Notes under the pieces: model-generated
What the model was told of the DNA's origin: nothing
Databases searched by the model: none
What the model saw: the letters and a program-made list of their open reading frames with translations, nothing else
NCBI GenBank assembly: GCA_965263375.1
Contig: OZ253669.1
Span: forward strand, 1,922,001-1,986,000
Direction: 5' to 3'
DNA length: 64,000 nt
DNA from: JAJFFW01 sp965263375
Lineage (GTDB): Bacteria > Pseudomonadota > Alphaproteobacteria > Caulobacterales > Parvularculaceae
Program-made: the position numbers and the translations under genes
Shown: piece by piece, positions 35,564 to 44,643 of the stretch
How the letters are laid out: each line of letters opens with the position of its first letter
How positions within the stretch are numbered: the stretch's first letter is position 1

Positions 35564-36487
35564 ATGGCATTAGAGCTTCGCGACCTGGTGATCGTCAGCA
35601 ATATCGCAACATATGGCAGCATTCATGCTGCGGCAGCTGAGCTATGTCTTTCGCAACCGGCCTTAACTAAACGATTGAAGGTCATCGAAGAGAAAATTGG
35701 CCTTAAACTTTTCCACCGATTGCCCCGCGGCGTACGGTTAACCCCGTCGGGAGAAACATTTGTAGCCCGCAGCAAGGAACTGTTAGTTCACGCCAGAGAT
35801 TTTGAAACCGTCATAAAGCGACACCAACAAGGCCAAGACCAAACATTGCGCGTTGGTGTTAAGCCGGGTCTTCACGATATTTTCTTCCGTAAAAGTATGA
35901 TTGCTTTTTCACAGGACTACCCCAACGTAAACCTAGAAATCGAGATGAACTCCTCGCCAACTCTGTGCTCGTCTATTCGGGCCGGACAATTGGATGTCGC
36001 GATCGTGGCGCTAAACTATAAGGATGAAGCGGGAAACGATCCAGCTTTGCACCCTTCGCTCAAATTTCAACCTCTTTTTGAGTTACCGCTAGAGGTTGTT
36101 GTACGAAATGATCATCCTATATTTGATCAGCACAAGAATGCTCCTGAACAGATTTTGCAATTTCCCCTTGCATGCCCGATGCCGCCGCCAGCGATGATCA
36201 GCAACATGAAGAGCAAAGCGAAGTCCATCGGCGTTACGTTTAACGGCCCCAACATTCTGTTTGATGACTATGAATTTATTTTAAGCCTGATTGCACGCTC
36301 AAATTACTGGACAGCGATTTTTGAAGCCAATAATGATGAACTCAAGAAAAAAGATAGGTTCCGATATTTGTTCCTACCAGAAATTTTACCGCCGATGACA
36401 ATCGGAGTTGTGACACGATCCACCTGGGTCACCTCCCCAAGCGCAGAAAATTTGATCAATTATGTAAAAAGATATAAAGAAAAATAG
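35564..36487 (+). CDS. LysR-family transcriptional regulator (SdsB-like by context)
   Basis: A 307-residue LysR regulator. The N-terminal winged helix-turn-helix occupies residues 1-65 (ELRDLVIVSNIATYGSIHAA, LSQPALTKRLKVIEEKIG, LFHRLPRGVRLTPSGE). A substrate-binding domain covers about residues 95-300. AGGG precedes the ATG. It is divergent from the TonB receptor, with a T-N11-A palindrome between them, so it probably controls the receptor and downstream alkyl-sulfate genes and itself. The Pseudomonas alkyl-sulfatase gene sdsA is also neighboured by a LysR gene, sdsB. The inducer is unknown, plausibly an alkyl sulfate or its alcohol. Confidence 0.86.
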   Translation: MALELRDLVIVSNIATYGSIHAAAAELCLSQPALTKRLKVIEEKIGLKLFHRLPRGVRLTPSGETFVARSKELLVHARDFETVIKRHQQGQDQTLRVGVKPGLHDIFFRKSMIAFSQDYPNVNLEIEMNSSPTLCSSIRAGQLDVAIVALNYKDEAGNDPALHPSLKFQPLFELPLEVVVRNDHPIFDQHKNAPEQILQFPLACPMPPPAMISNMKSKAKSIGVTFNGPNILFDDYEFILSLIARSNYWTAIFEANNDELKKKDRFRYLFLPEILPPMTIGVVTRSTWVTSPSAENLINYVKRYKEK

Positions 36488-36491
36488 GACT

Positions 36492-36520
36492 TACGGTAAT
36501 GTACCGTATGCAGATTTTTT
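36492..36520 (+). terminator. Probable lysR terminator
   Basis: TACGGTA (36492-36498) and TACCGTA (36502-36508) form a perfect 7-bp stem with loop ATG, five bases after the lysR stop. TTTTTT follows at 36515-36520 after six bases. Confidence 0.55.
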
Positions 36521-36647
36521 CCTCAAGCGCCAGAATGTGATTAATAAATCAGAGAGAAGTTTCTGAGTGGACATAATACAAATATTAAATTTATACAGAT
36601 AGTTAAATTCCAAAGAATATATTATATATTACATATACGGATTGCCG

Positions 36648-38225
36648 CTATTCCCACTCAATTGTGCCGGGTGGTTTTGAAGTCACGTCATAAACGATCC
36701 GATTCACCCCGCGCACTTCATTGATGATACGGGTTGCGCAGCGGCCGAGAAACTCATGCGAAAACTGATAATAATCGACCGTCATTCCGTCAGTAGACGT
36801 CACAGCGCGCAAGGCAAGCGCGTTATCATATGTGCGTTCATCCCCCATCACACCAACCGTGCGCACGGGCAATAACACCGCAAATGCTTGCCAAATTTCA
36901 TCATATAACCCCGCTTTTCGGATCTCTTCGAGATAAATCGCATCGGCTTTTCTCAAGATATCGGCCTTTTCCTGCGTTACCTCGCCGGGCATACGAATTG
37001 CGAGACCTGGCCCTGGAAAGGGGTGGCGACGAATAAAATGTTCCGGAAGCCCGAGTTCGCGGCCAAGCGCGCGCACTTCATCTTTGAACAACTCGCGCAA
37101 CGGCTCGACCAATTCGAGGTTCATTCGGTCTGGTAATCCACCAACATTATGGTGAGATTTGATCGTTACTGATGGTCCGCCATCGAAGGATACGCTTTCG
37201 ATCACATCTGGATAGAGCGTTCCTTGCGCAAGGAATTTCACATTGTCGATCTTGTTGGCTTCACCTTCAAAAATATCGATAAAAGTCGTGCCAATAATTT
37301 TGCGCTTTTTCTCCGGGTCATCCACCCCGCTCAGCTTACCGAGAAACAATTCGCCCGCTTCCACATGCACCAGAGGAATATTGTAGGCATCGCGATAGAG
37401 CCGAACGACTTCTTCGCCTTCACCGGCACGCATCAAGCCGGTATCAACGAATACACAAGTCAGCTGCTCGCCAATCGCCTCATGAATAAGGACAGCGGCA
37501 ACGGAAGAATCGACCCCGCCCGACAAGCCACAAATAACCCGCGCATCGCCGACCTGGGCGCGAATTTTCGCGATTGCCTCGTCCTTGAACGTCGCCATCG
37601 TCCAATCGCCGCCAAGCCCTGCGATGTTCAGAGCGAAGTTTCTCAAAAGTTCTGTTCCTTGAGGCGTATGGGCAACTTCGGGGTGAAATTGCACGCCGTA
37701 AATGCCTTTTTCCTCATTGGTGATTGCCGCAAAAGGCGCGCCTTCCGAAGTGGCAATCACTTCAAAACCGTCTGGCAAAGCTTCAACTCGGTCGCCATGG
37801 CTCATCCAAACTGTATGAGTTTCACCAATAGCCCATAATCCGTCGAAGAGTTTTGAGGATTTGACAATATTGATCTCAGCACGTCCAAATTCTCGTTCTT
37901 CTGCCGAGTTCACTTCGCCGCCAAGCTGCGCGCAAATAGTTTGCTCCCCATAGCAAATTCCCAAAATTGGCACGCCTTGTTCAAACACGGTCTCATCGGC
38001 GCGCGGGCTCGACACCTCACTAACGCTCGCGGGTCCACCTGAAAGAATGATCGCTTTGGGATTGAATTGATTTAAGAAATTCGCATTCACCTTATTAAAT
38101 GGATGAATTTCACAATAAACACCGCATTCGCGCAATCGACGTGCGATCAGCTGCGTTACTTGACTGCCAAAATCAATAATCAGTAAGCGCTCATGTTGCT
38201 GAGCAATTTTTGTGTCTGCTGTCAT
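36648..38225 (-). CDS. guaA: GMP synthase (glutamine-hydrolysing)
   Basis: Converts XMP to GMP using ATP and glutamine. The N-terminal class I amidotransferase has the nucleophile in LGICYGEQTIC (Cys91) and the His-Glu pair in VQFHPEVAHTPQG. The ATP pyrophosphatase loop is SGGVDSSVAA. The C-terminal dimerisation domain ends YDVTSKPPGTIEWE, the standard terminus. The ATG at 38225 is preferred to a GTG at 38237 because GGAAG precedes it. The gene closes the guaB-methyltransferase-rsmB-guaA run, 38 bp after rsmB. Confidence 0.97.
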   Translation of the reverse strand: MTADTKIAQQHERLLIIDFGSQVTQLIARRLRECGVYCEIHPFNKVNANFLNQFNPKAIILSGGPASVSEVSSPRADETVFEQGVPILGICYGEQTICAQLGGEVNSAEEREFGRAEINIVKSSKLFDGLWAIGETHTVWMSHGDRVEALPDGFEVIATSEGAPFAAITNEEKGIYGVQFHPEVAHTPQGTELLRNFALNIAGLGGDWTMATFKDEAIAKIRAQVGDARVICGLSGGVDSSVAAVLIHEAIGEQLTCVFVDTGLMRAGEGEEVVRLYRDAYNIPLVHVEAGELFLGKLSGVDDPEKKRKIIGTTFIDIFEGEANKIDNVKFLAQGTLYPDVIESVSFDGGPSVTIKSHHNVGGLPDRMNLELVEPLRELFKDEVRALGRELGLPEHFIRRHPFPGPGLAIRMPGEVTQEKADILRKADAIYLEEIRKAGLYDEIWQAFAVLLPVRTVGVMGDERTYDNALALRAVTSTDGMTVDYYQFSHEFLGRCATRIINEVRGVNRIVYDVTSKPPGTIEWE

Positions 38226-38263
38226 CACATCTTCCACATCAATGAGTTAAATCGTTTCGAAAT

Positions 38264-39559
38264 CTAAGCGTCTTGCTGAAGCACTGCGACGTAAAACCCA
38301 TCGCAATTGAGTTTTTTAGGAGTTAATCGAAGCGCACCATCTTGCGTAACGCAGTTCTGCAAAGCAGCTAGCCCTTCATCTGTGGCCAGACCAGAGGCGG
38401 CAATCTGGTCCAAAACGGGCAGACGCTTAAAGGTTGGATTAGCACTCAGAAAAGCTGCAAGACGGTCTTCATTTTCTTCAATCAAGACAGAACAAGTGAC
38501 CCAAACGATCCGCCCTCCCGGTTTGACAAAACGATGCGCCTGAGCCAGCACAAGGTCTTGCTCGCTCATACGGGTCTCTAACTGCCTTTCAGTCAGCCGC
38601 CATTTGGTATCAGGATGTCGGCGCCAGGTGCCAATCCCTGTACACGGCGCATCCAGGAAAACGACATCCATTTTTCCGTCTAAATCATCGAGACCTTCGT
38701 TTCCTGCCGGACTTCTCACTTGCAGATTGCGAAGCCCAGCGCGCTTTGCGCGGTGAAAAAGCGGACTCAAACGCCTTGGATCTCGATCATACGCGTAAAG
38801 TTGTCCTGTATTGTTCATCATCGCTGCGAGCGCCAAAGTCTTCCCGCCGCCGCCCGCGCAATAATCGAGCACTTGCGCGCCGTTAACGTTTCCCGCAGCA
38901 GAAGCCGCAATCTGGCTTCCGAAATCTTGGACTTCGAACCAGCCTTTATTGAACGCTGGAATGACGGTTACGGAGGATTGCTTATCTTTAGACGAAGGCG
39001 CCGCGATACGCGCGGCCGTCTTCCACTGAGGTAATGAACCGGCTTTAACCGAAGCAAGCGCCTTTAAAGATTTCTCCGGCTCTGCTTTTAGAGTGTTGAG
39101 ACGAAGATCCACATCGGCGCGCTGGGTAAAGGCTTGCATCTCTGCTTCAGCATCGTCGCCAAATATGCGGGTGATGTGTGGAGACAACCATTCTGGAAAA
39201 TCACGTCCGCATACGAAGATCTCGTGTGATAGTTTCGCCGTTTCCTCTTCTGATAGCGCTCCAGGTCCGTGCGGCTCTTCGGCTGCCATCTGTTGCAAAT
39301 GTTCAGCGCTAACGCCCCAAACATATCGCAGCGACGATAACGCCAAAGCCCGCGCGCTCTGTTCTCCCATATGATCGGCCAAAGATTGACGATGACGAAG
39401 TATATCCAAACATAGCCCGGATATCCAAGCGCGGTCCTTTGCACCCGCATAACGATTATTGCGGCCCCAATCTGAAATGATTGTCTTTAAAGGCGTCTTG
39501 CGGCTAAAAAATTGATCGATAATTTCGATCGACGCCGAAAGCTTACCAGCATCTCGCAT
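38264..39559 (-). CDS. rsmB: RsmB-family 16S rRNA (cytosine-C5) methyltransferase
   Basis: SAM-dependent RNA m5C methyltransferase of 431 residues. The N-terminal NusB/Fmu-like helical region is about residues 1-130. The Rossmann methyltransferase core has VLDYCAGGGGKTLALAAMM as SAM motif I, MDVVFLDAPCTGIGTWRRHPDTKW as motif IV with its Pro-Cys, and VTCSVLIEEN with the catalytic Cys of motif VI. Placement between guaB and guaA is recurrent in alphaproteobacteria. The precise target nucleotide is by analogy with E. coli RsmB (C967), not proven here. Confidence 0.86.
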   Translation of the reverse strand: MRDAGKLSASIEIIDQFFSRKTPLKTIISDWGRNNRYAGAKDRAWISGLCLDILRHRQSLADHMGEQSARALALSSLRYVWGVSAEHLQQMAAEEPHGPGALSEEETAKLSHEIFVCGRDFPEWLSPHITRIFGDDAEAEMQAFTQRADVDLRLNTLKAEPEKSLKALASVKAGSLPQWKTAARIAAPSSKDKQSSVTVIPAFNKGWFEVQDFGSQIAASAAGNVNGAQVLDYCAGGGGKTLALAAMMNNTGQLYAYDRDPRRLSPLFHRAKRAGLRNLQVRSPAGNEGLDDLDGKMDVVFLDAPCTGIGTWRRHPDTKWRLTERQLETRMSEQDLVLAQAHRFVKPGGRIVWVTCSVLIEENEDRLAAFLSANPTFKRLPVLDQIAASGLATDEGLAALQNCVTQDGALRLTPKKLNCDGFYVAVLQQDA

Positions 39560-39572
39560 GCAAATTCTTTAC

Positions 39573-40283
39573 CTAATTAGATCCCAAGGTTTTCATCAAA
39601 AACTGCTTTGCACGGGTGCTAAGCGGTGTTGTTTTTTTCATCCAACAATCGGGATGAACGATTGATCGCCCTCCCCAGCTTTGTAAACCATTATCCAGAG
39701 AAAGCCGCCCTGGGCGGGCATATAAAAATAGATTTTGTTTATACCAAAACGCAACATCCGGTTCATCCCAAATCAAAGAGCGGATGACATCAAGCTGCTC
39801 AAAACCTTGCTCTTCCCAAATTTTCTGCCAGTAATCTGGCCATTGCTCGTTAACGTGATGGGTGCCCCCTTGCCTTGGCAATGCCGCCGAAAAGAGGATC
39901 AAATCAGCATGACGTGACAAGTTTGAAACAAAACGGTTGGCGCTCTCAGCGTAAAGATGTTCTGCAACTTCCAACGATATCGCAAGGTCAAATTTACGCT
40001 CTAAGTTAAGCTCCTGAGACAGATCATGGCCTTTGAATTGTTCGTTTTTTATGAACATTTCCGATGACGGAACATCTGGGTGATCAACCCCTAAGACATC
40101 GTCTATTTCAAAAACATCCTGAGCCGTACGCAGCCATCCACCAGCACCGCAACCAATATCCAATGCCGACCGAACCGAACCGATCAACGGCTTTACGGCG
40201 TTCAAAACAACCTCAGCGCTTTGCAGGCTTTTATTTTTTTGGTTTTGATAGAACGATTTATCGTAATTGGTTTTAAGCGTCAT
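39573..40283 (-). CDS. Class I SAM-dependent methyltransferase
   Basis: A 236-residue methyltransferase. SAM motif I reads ALDIGCGAGGWLRTAQ (about residues 41-56), followed by an acidic residue in VLGVDHPDVP and LAISLEVAEHLYAESANRFV. The C-terminal part (GGTHHVNEQWPDYWQKIWEEQGF and VAFWYKQNLFLYARP) resembles methyltransferases found in polysaccharide or glycan biosynthesis clusters. The ATG at 40283 is chosen over a TTG at 40298. It sits between guaB (42 bp) and rsmB (13 bp), an insertion into a housekeeping run. Substrate unknown. Confidence 0.8.
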   Translation of the reverse strand: MTLKTNYDKSFYQNQKNKSLQSAEVVLNAVKPLIGSVRSALDIGCGAGGWLRTAQDVFEIDDVLGVDHPDVPSSEMFIKNEQFKGHDLSQELNLERKFDLAISLEVAEHLYAESANRFVSNLSRHADLILFSAALPRQGGTHHVNEQWPDYWQKIWEEQGFEQLDVIRSLIWDEPDVAFWYKQNLFLYARPGRLSLDNGLQSWGGRSIVHPDCWMKKTTPLSTRAKQFLMKTLGSN

Positions 40284-40325
40284 CGCCTCATCTCGCAATT
40301 TTCCACATTTGATACGACACGCACC

Positions 40326-41801
40326 CTAGCCGGGCATCGGATAATTAGGCGCCTCGCGGGTGATTTGAACGTCATGCACATGACTTTCCTTTAGACCCGC
40401 ATTCGTGATCTTGACAAAGGTTGCTTTCTTTTGGAATTCCTCAATAGTTGGCGCTCCGACATACCCCATAGATGCGCGCACGCCCCCGACAAGCTGATGC
40501 AAGATCGGCGCGGCAGCGCCTTTATAGGGGGTCTGTCCCTCAATACCTTCTGGTACAAGTTTGATTTGCTCTTTTACATCCGCCTGAAAATACCTGTCCG
40601 CTGACCCCCGCGCCATCGCGCCGAGCGACCCCATACCACGATAAGATTTATACGGACGGCCTTTAAACAAGAAAACCTCACCTGGAGCTTCTTCCGTGCC
40701 AGCCAGAAGCGATCCAATCATCACACATTCTGCTCCGGCGGCGATGGCTTTCGCCATATCGCCGGAATATTTAACGCCGCCATCCGCAATTATCGGCACA
40801 CCCGCTTCGCGGCCAGCGCGCGCCGCTTCCATCACGGCTGTCAGTTGCGGCACGCCAACGCCAGCCACAATGCGTGTTGTACAGATTGATCCTGGACCAA
40901 TTCCTACTTTCACGGCATCAGCACCGGCATCCATCAACGCCTTTGCGCCCTCATAAGTCGCAATATTGCCAGCAATCACTTGGGTCGCGTTTGATTGGCG
41001 CTTAATACGGCTAACTTGCTCAACCACTTTGTTTGAATGACCGTGAGCTGTGTCTATCACAACGACGTCCACGCCAGCATCAACCAATGCTTCGGCGCGA
41101 TTAAAGCCATCCTCCCCAACCGTTGAGGCCGCAGCAACGCGCAACCGTCCTTCCGCGTCTTTAGCCGCATTAGGGTGGCGCTGCGCTTTGACGATGTCTT
41201 TCACTGTTATAAGCCCAATACAGCGATCTTGCTCATCTACTACAATCAACCGCTCGATCCGGTGGCGATGCAAAAGCCGCGTCACTTCTTCTTGCGAGGC
41301 GCCGGGGCGCACGGTCACAAGGTCCTGGGACGTCATCAGCTCACTAATTTTCTGATTTGGGTCATCTGCAAACCGCATATCTCGGTTCGTCAAAATTCCA
41401 ACAAGGCGGCCAACACCATTTTCATCAGGGCTTTCAACAACAGGAAAGCCAGAGATTTTTTTGTCCGCCATAATTTTTTGCGCTTCGCCAAGAGTAGCGC
41501 TTGGCGTTAAGGTCAATGGATTAACAACCATGCCGCTTTCAAACCGCTTCACACGGCGAACATGTTCCGCCTGCGCTTCAACCGATAAGTTACGATGCAA
41601 AACACCGATGCCGCCATTTTGCGCCATGGCGATCGCCATTTCAGCTTCGGTCACCGTATCCATCGCCGCCGATATAATCGGTATATTGAGCGTAATTTCT
41701 TTGGTAAGACGCGCGATTGTTGAGACCTGGGAGGGCATTACCTCCGAAGGACCGGGCTCTAAAAGCACATCATCAAAAGTCAATGCTTCTTTAATCATCA
41801 T
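40326..41801 (-). CDS. guaB: Inosine-5'-monophosphate dehydrogenase
   Basis: NAD-dependent oxidation of IMP to XMP, the rate-limiting step toward GMP. The N-terminus ALTFDDVLLEPGPSEVMPSQV is standard. A pair of CBS domains lies at about residues 90-210. The active-site loop is GIGPGSICTTRIVAGVGVPQ with the catalytic Cys. The flap-region residues GSLGAMARGSADRYF follow. The 491-residue length is typical. GGAG precedes the ATG at 41801. It shares the run with guaA, so both GMP-forming steps are coexpressed. Confidence 0.97.
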   Translation of the reverse strand: MMIKEALTFDDVLLEPGPSEVMPSQVSTIARLTKEITLNIPIISAAMDTVTEAEMAIAMAQNGGIGVLHRNLSVEAQAEHVRRVKRFESGMVVNPLTLTPSATLGEAQKIMADKKISGFPVVESPDENGVGRLVGILTNRDMRFADDPNQKISELMTSQDLVTVRPGASQEEVTRLLHRHRIERLIVVDEQDRCIGLITVKDIVKAQRHPNAAKDAEGRLRVAAASTVGEDGFNRAEALVDAGVDVVVIDTAHGHSNKVVEQVSRIKRQSNATQVIAGNIATYEGAKALMDAGADAVKVGIGPGSICTTRIVAGVGVPQLTAVMEAARAGREAGVPIIADGGVKYSGDMAKAIAAGAECVMIGSLLAGTEEAPGEVFLFKGRPYKSYRGMGSLGAMARGSADRYFQADVKEQIKLVPEGIEGQTPYKGAAAPILHQLVGGVRASMGYVGAPTIEEFQKKATFVKITNAGLKESHVHDVQITREAPNYPMPG

Positions 41802-41825
41802 TTCAAACGCTCCTCACCTTAGCGC

Positions 41826-42131
41826 CTATTGGTCAAGCGCTTCATACTCTGTCCAGACCCAACAACCATCTACCGGCGTCTCAGGGCCTATACATGTCAC
41901 GCTTACGATATCATCAAATTGATAGCGCCGGGACACGCCATCCGCATGGGACTCAAGTAGATTTCGCGCCTCTTCCTTGCGGCGCGCTTTTTCTTCGGCC
42001 TGTTCTAAGGAAAAAGCTTCAACCAGAATTATGCTTGTTAAAAAGCCAGGCTGAAGCTCGTCATTAACATAACAACAGGTTGCCGTTTTCACCGCATACC
42101 ATTGCTTTTTATTTTGAGGCGTCATTGTCAT
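41826..42131 (-). CDS. Small DUF4288-like protein
   Basis: A 101-residue soluble protein. The start KKQWYAVKTATCCYV, the ILVEAFSLEQAEEKARRKEEA helix and the RRYQFDDIVSVTCI strand segment resemble the DUF4288 pattern (W.(A/S).KL at the start, then A.s.eeA..kAe). The resemblance is by eye and moderate. Its ATG overlaps the rlmE stop (ATGA), and guaB follows after 24 bp. Function unknown. Confidence 0.62.
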   Translation of the reverse strand: MTMTPQNKKQWYAVKTATCCYVNDELQPGFLTSIILVEAFSLEQAEEKARRKEEARNLLESHADGVSRRYQFDDIVSVTCIGPETPVDGCWVWTEYEALDQ

Positions 42132-42997
42132 TCCCCGCGCTTGCTAGCGTCCCCTTTAATGTCTCTTTTTAAAAATCCTGTGGCGACAACATATTTTTCC
42201 GCCGATTCCGCGCGGCTTGCTTTGGGTTTTGCGTGTTTGACCATTTTGAAATTGGTCTTGAGCTTTTCAAGCAATTCACCCTCAGCCCCGCCCGCAAAAA
42301 CTTTACAGATAAAACCGCCCCCCGGCGCCAAAGTGTCTATTGCAAAATCAAGGGCGCACTCAGCCAAAGCAACAATGCGTAAATGGTCCGTAGATTTATG
42401 GCCCGTTGTCGGCGCCGCCATATCAGAAAGAACAAGATCAGCCGCCCCTCCCAAAACTGATTTCAGGCGCTCCGGCGCATCTGGGTCTAGAAAATCCATC
42501 TGCAAAATCTCCGCGCCAGCAACACTATCCATTCCTAGATAGTCAACGCCGATGACCCGCCTTGCCCCTTCCTTCACCGCTACTTGACACCAACCGCCTG
42601 GCGCACAACCTAAGTCCACAACGCGAAGACCAGGTTTAAGGACAGAGAATTTCTCATTTAGTTCAATCAGCTTATATGCCGCCCGTGAGCGATATCCTTC
42701 TGCTTTCGCGCGCGCAACATAAGGATCATTCAACTGTCTATGGAGCCATAAAGTAGATGAATGTTTTCGATAGCGCCCGGTTTTAACCTGAGCCGTCATT
42801 TCGCGGCGCCCGCCCGCTTTGTCTGCCGCTGCGCCAGTTGTTTTTTTCTTTTTGACTTGTTTTTTTAAGGAGCGTTTTTCAGGTTCTTCGCCAAGGGCCG
42901 TCTTAGAAATATCAACCTTTGGCGCCTTGCGCGCACGTTTTTTTCCCGCGCTATGCAGGGAAGAGTTTTTGGGGGTTGGAATTCTTCGGCTCGCCAT
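42128..42997 (-). CDS. rlmE: 23S rRNA (uridine-2'-O-)-methyltransferase RlmE
   Basis: FtsJ/RrmJ-type enzyme methylating the 2'-OH of U2552 in 23S rRNA. The core starts near residue 80. The catalytic tetrad K-D-K-E appears as SRAAYKLIEL, VLSDMAAPTTGHKSTDH, GGFICKVFAGG and SRAESAEKYVVATGF. SAM motif I is VVDLGCAPGGWCQVA. The Lys/Arg-rich N-terminal extension of about 75 residues is common in alphaproteobacteria. The ATG at 42997 (MASRRIPT) is used; the frame reaches 43030. It lies downstream of ppx/gppA, the usual partner order. Confidence 0.92.
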   Translation of the reverse strand: MASRRIPTPKNSSLHSAGKKRARKAPKVDISKTALGEEPEKRSLKKQVKKKKTTGAAADKAGGRREMTAQVKTGRYRKHSSTLWLHRQLNDPYVARAKAEGYRSRAAYKLIELNEKFSVLKPGLRVVDLGCAPGGWCQVAVKEGARRVIGVDYLGMDSVAGAEILQMDFLDPDAPERLKSVLGGAADLVLSDMAAPTTGHKSTDHLRIVALAECALDFAIDTLAPGGGFICKVFAGGAEGELLEKLKTNFKMVKHAKPKASRAESAEKYVVATGFLKRDIKGDASKRGE

Positions 42998-43105
42998 GGC
43001 GTTGTATAGCGGAGCTCGGCTGATCTGCAAACCCCAGATGGGATTTGGCGAAACAGGAAATAAGAAAGAAATAAGCGTCCTGGCGCAGCCCCTATTTGGC
43101 TGATC

Positions 43106-44359
43106 TTATTCAGCTGGGGCGGCGTCACTAACAGCGCTGGCCTCGCCCTTTTTCACTTCGCGGCGTGAATTGGGTTTTCGGCGGGTGCGGCGACGGCGGC
43201 GCGACTTTGCAATCAAGCCCGTTAAAATCCCTTCGCGTAGTCCGCGATCACCAACTCGAATGCGGGTTGTCGGCCACTCCGCTAATAACGCTTCTAAGAT
43301 CGCACAACCTAAAACGACCAGATCAGCACGATCTTTTCCGATGCAGGGTTGGTCAGAAAGCTCCTCATAGCTCATTGCGCATAATTTTTCTGAAACATCC
43401 CGCACTTCACTTGATTGCAGCCACAATCCATCAACGCGATCGCGCTGATATTTGACAAGACCTAAATGAACACCCGCAATTGAGGTGACAGTGCCGGAAG
43501 TACCCAACGCATGCGCCCGCCCCGCCATGAAGATTTTTTTTACCCCGAGCGGATCGCCATGTGCGGCGATTTCACGCCGCACCGAATTTACGATCTTATC
43601 GTAACGCTCACCATCCATTGAGCGTCCGCCCCACTTTTCTGATAAATTCACAACCCCAATTGGCAATGAAAACCAATCAACAATCTCCAAAGCTTGCGGG
43701 ACAATAGGACCTTTAAGCCTACGGACCCCTTCCTTATCAGCCTTAGGGCGCACCCATGAAATCTCCGTTGATCCACCACCAATATCAAACACCACAGCAG
43801 CATCACAACGAGGGTCATAAAGATCAGCACACCCGTTAACGGCTAAGCGCGCCTCCTCCTCTGTTGTTATCACCTCAAGATTAAGGCCCGTTTCCTTCTT
43901 TACGCGCTCTAAAAAATCCACCCCATTGTCCGCCGCCCGGCAGGCTTGGGTCGCAATATAGCGCCCCCTGGTAACACCGCGTAATTCAATTTTTTCCGCA
44001 CAGACCTTAATAGCCTCAATAGCGCGAGACATTGCCGCTTCCGATAATACACCAGAGTGTGAAAGGCCTTCACCAAGACGAACAATGCGCGAAAACGCAT
44101 CAACAATGCGAAACCTTCGCCCACGCGGGGCGGCAATCAACAGGCGGCAATTATTCGTTCCAAGGTCAATGGCGGCGAAACGTTGGCCGGGTACTGCTGG
44201 AAGTTTCACCCCAGCCCGAAAACCCTTTTTTATGGGGGCGTCTGATGAGTTTTTCGAAGAGACGGCTGTATTAGGCCTTTTACGACGCTTAACACGTCGC
44301 CTTTTCGTTTCACGGCGGCCCTCATGCTTCTCGCCGGCCCCTAGGGTCCCGTCACTCAC
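43106..44359 (-). CDS. Exopolyphosphatase/guanosine pentaphosphate phosphatase family protein
   Basis: Ppx/GppA-family phosphohydrolase. The sugar-kinase/Hsp70-like ATPase fold shows the phosphate-1 loop FAAIDLGTNNCRLLI, the phosphate-2 loop VVFDIGGGSTEISWV, and the catalytic glutamate in ITTEEEARLA. An Arg/Lys-rich N-terminal tail and an Arg-rich C-terminal stretch flank the core. I place the start at a GTG (44359) with GAGGA nine bases upstream; the open frame runs to a TTG at 44434. Lacking the C-terminal HD domain of E. coli Ppx, it is a short form. Position next to rlmE is conserved in alphaproteobacteria. Confidence 0.87.
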   Translation of the reverse strand: MSDGTLGAGEKHEGRRETKRRRVKRRKRPNTAVSSKNSSDAPIKKGFRAGVKLPAVPGQRFAAIDLGTNNCRLLIAAPRGRRFRIVDAFSRIVRLGEGLSHSGVLSEAAMSRAIEAIKVCAEKIELRGVTRGRYIATQACRAADNGVDFLERVKKETGLNLEVITTEEEARLAVNGCADLYDPRCDAAVVFDIGGGSTEISWVRPKADKEGVRRLKGPIVPQALEIVDWFSLPIGVVNLSEKWGGRSMDGERYDKIVNSVRREIAAHGDPLGVKKIFMAGRAHALGTSGTVTSIAGVHLGLVKYQRDRVDGLWLQSSEVRDVSEKLCAMSYEELSDQPCIGKDRADLVVLGCAILEALLAEWPTTRIRVGDRGLREGILTGLIAKSRRRRRTRRKPNSRREVKKGEASAVSDAAPAE

Positions 44360-44643
44360 AACCTTGCGTCCTCGCTCAGGCGCTGTACGCCCATAAAAAA
44401 CGACGCGCCTCCTACTATACCTAGTGTGCGGCAATCGCTTATGGCTACATCGTTTAGCCCTAATCTAAGGCGTTGAGGTATCTCATCACCGCATCCACAC
44501 ATGTCATCCGCTGCCCTGAGCGAACATCAGGCAATGCTAACCGACCCACCGTCGAAAACGCAAGGAATGAACCAATCAAAGGTAGGAAGTGAGTATGCTT
44601 TATGAGCGGCGACAGCATGAAGTGCAAAGCTTTAGAGGGATAA

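Noticed and set aside
37224..37838. 204-codon plus-strand frame
   Set aside because: Antisense to guaA, whose catalytic blocks cover the region; composition is that of a shadow frame.
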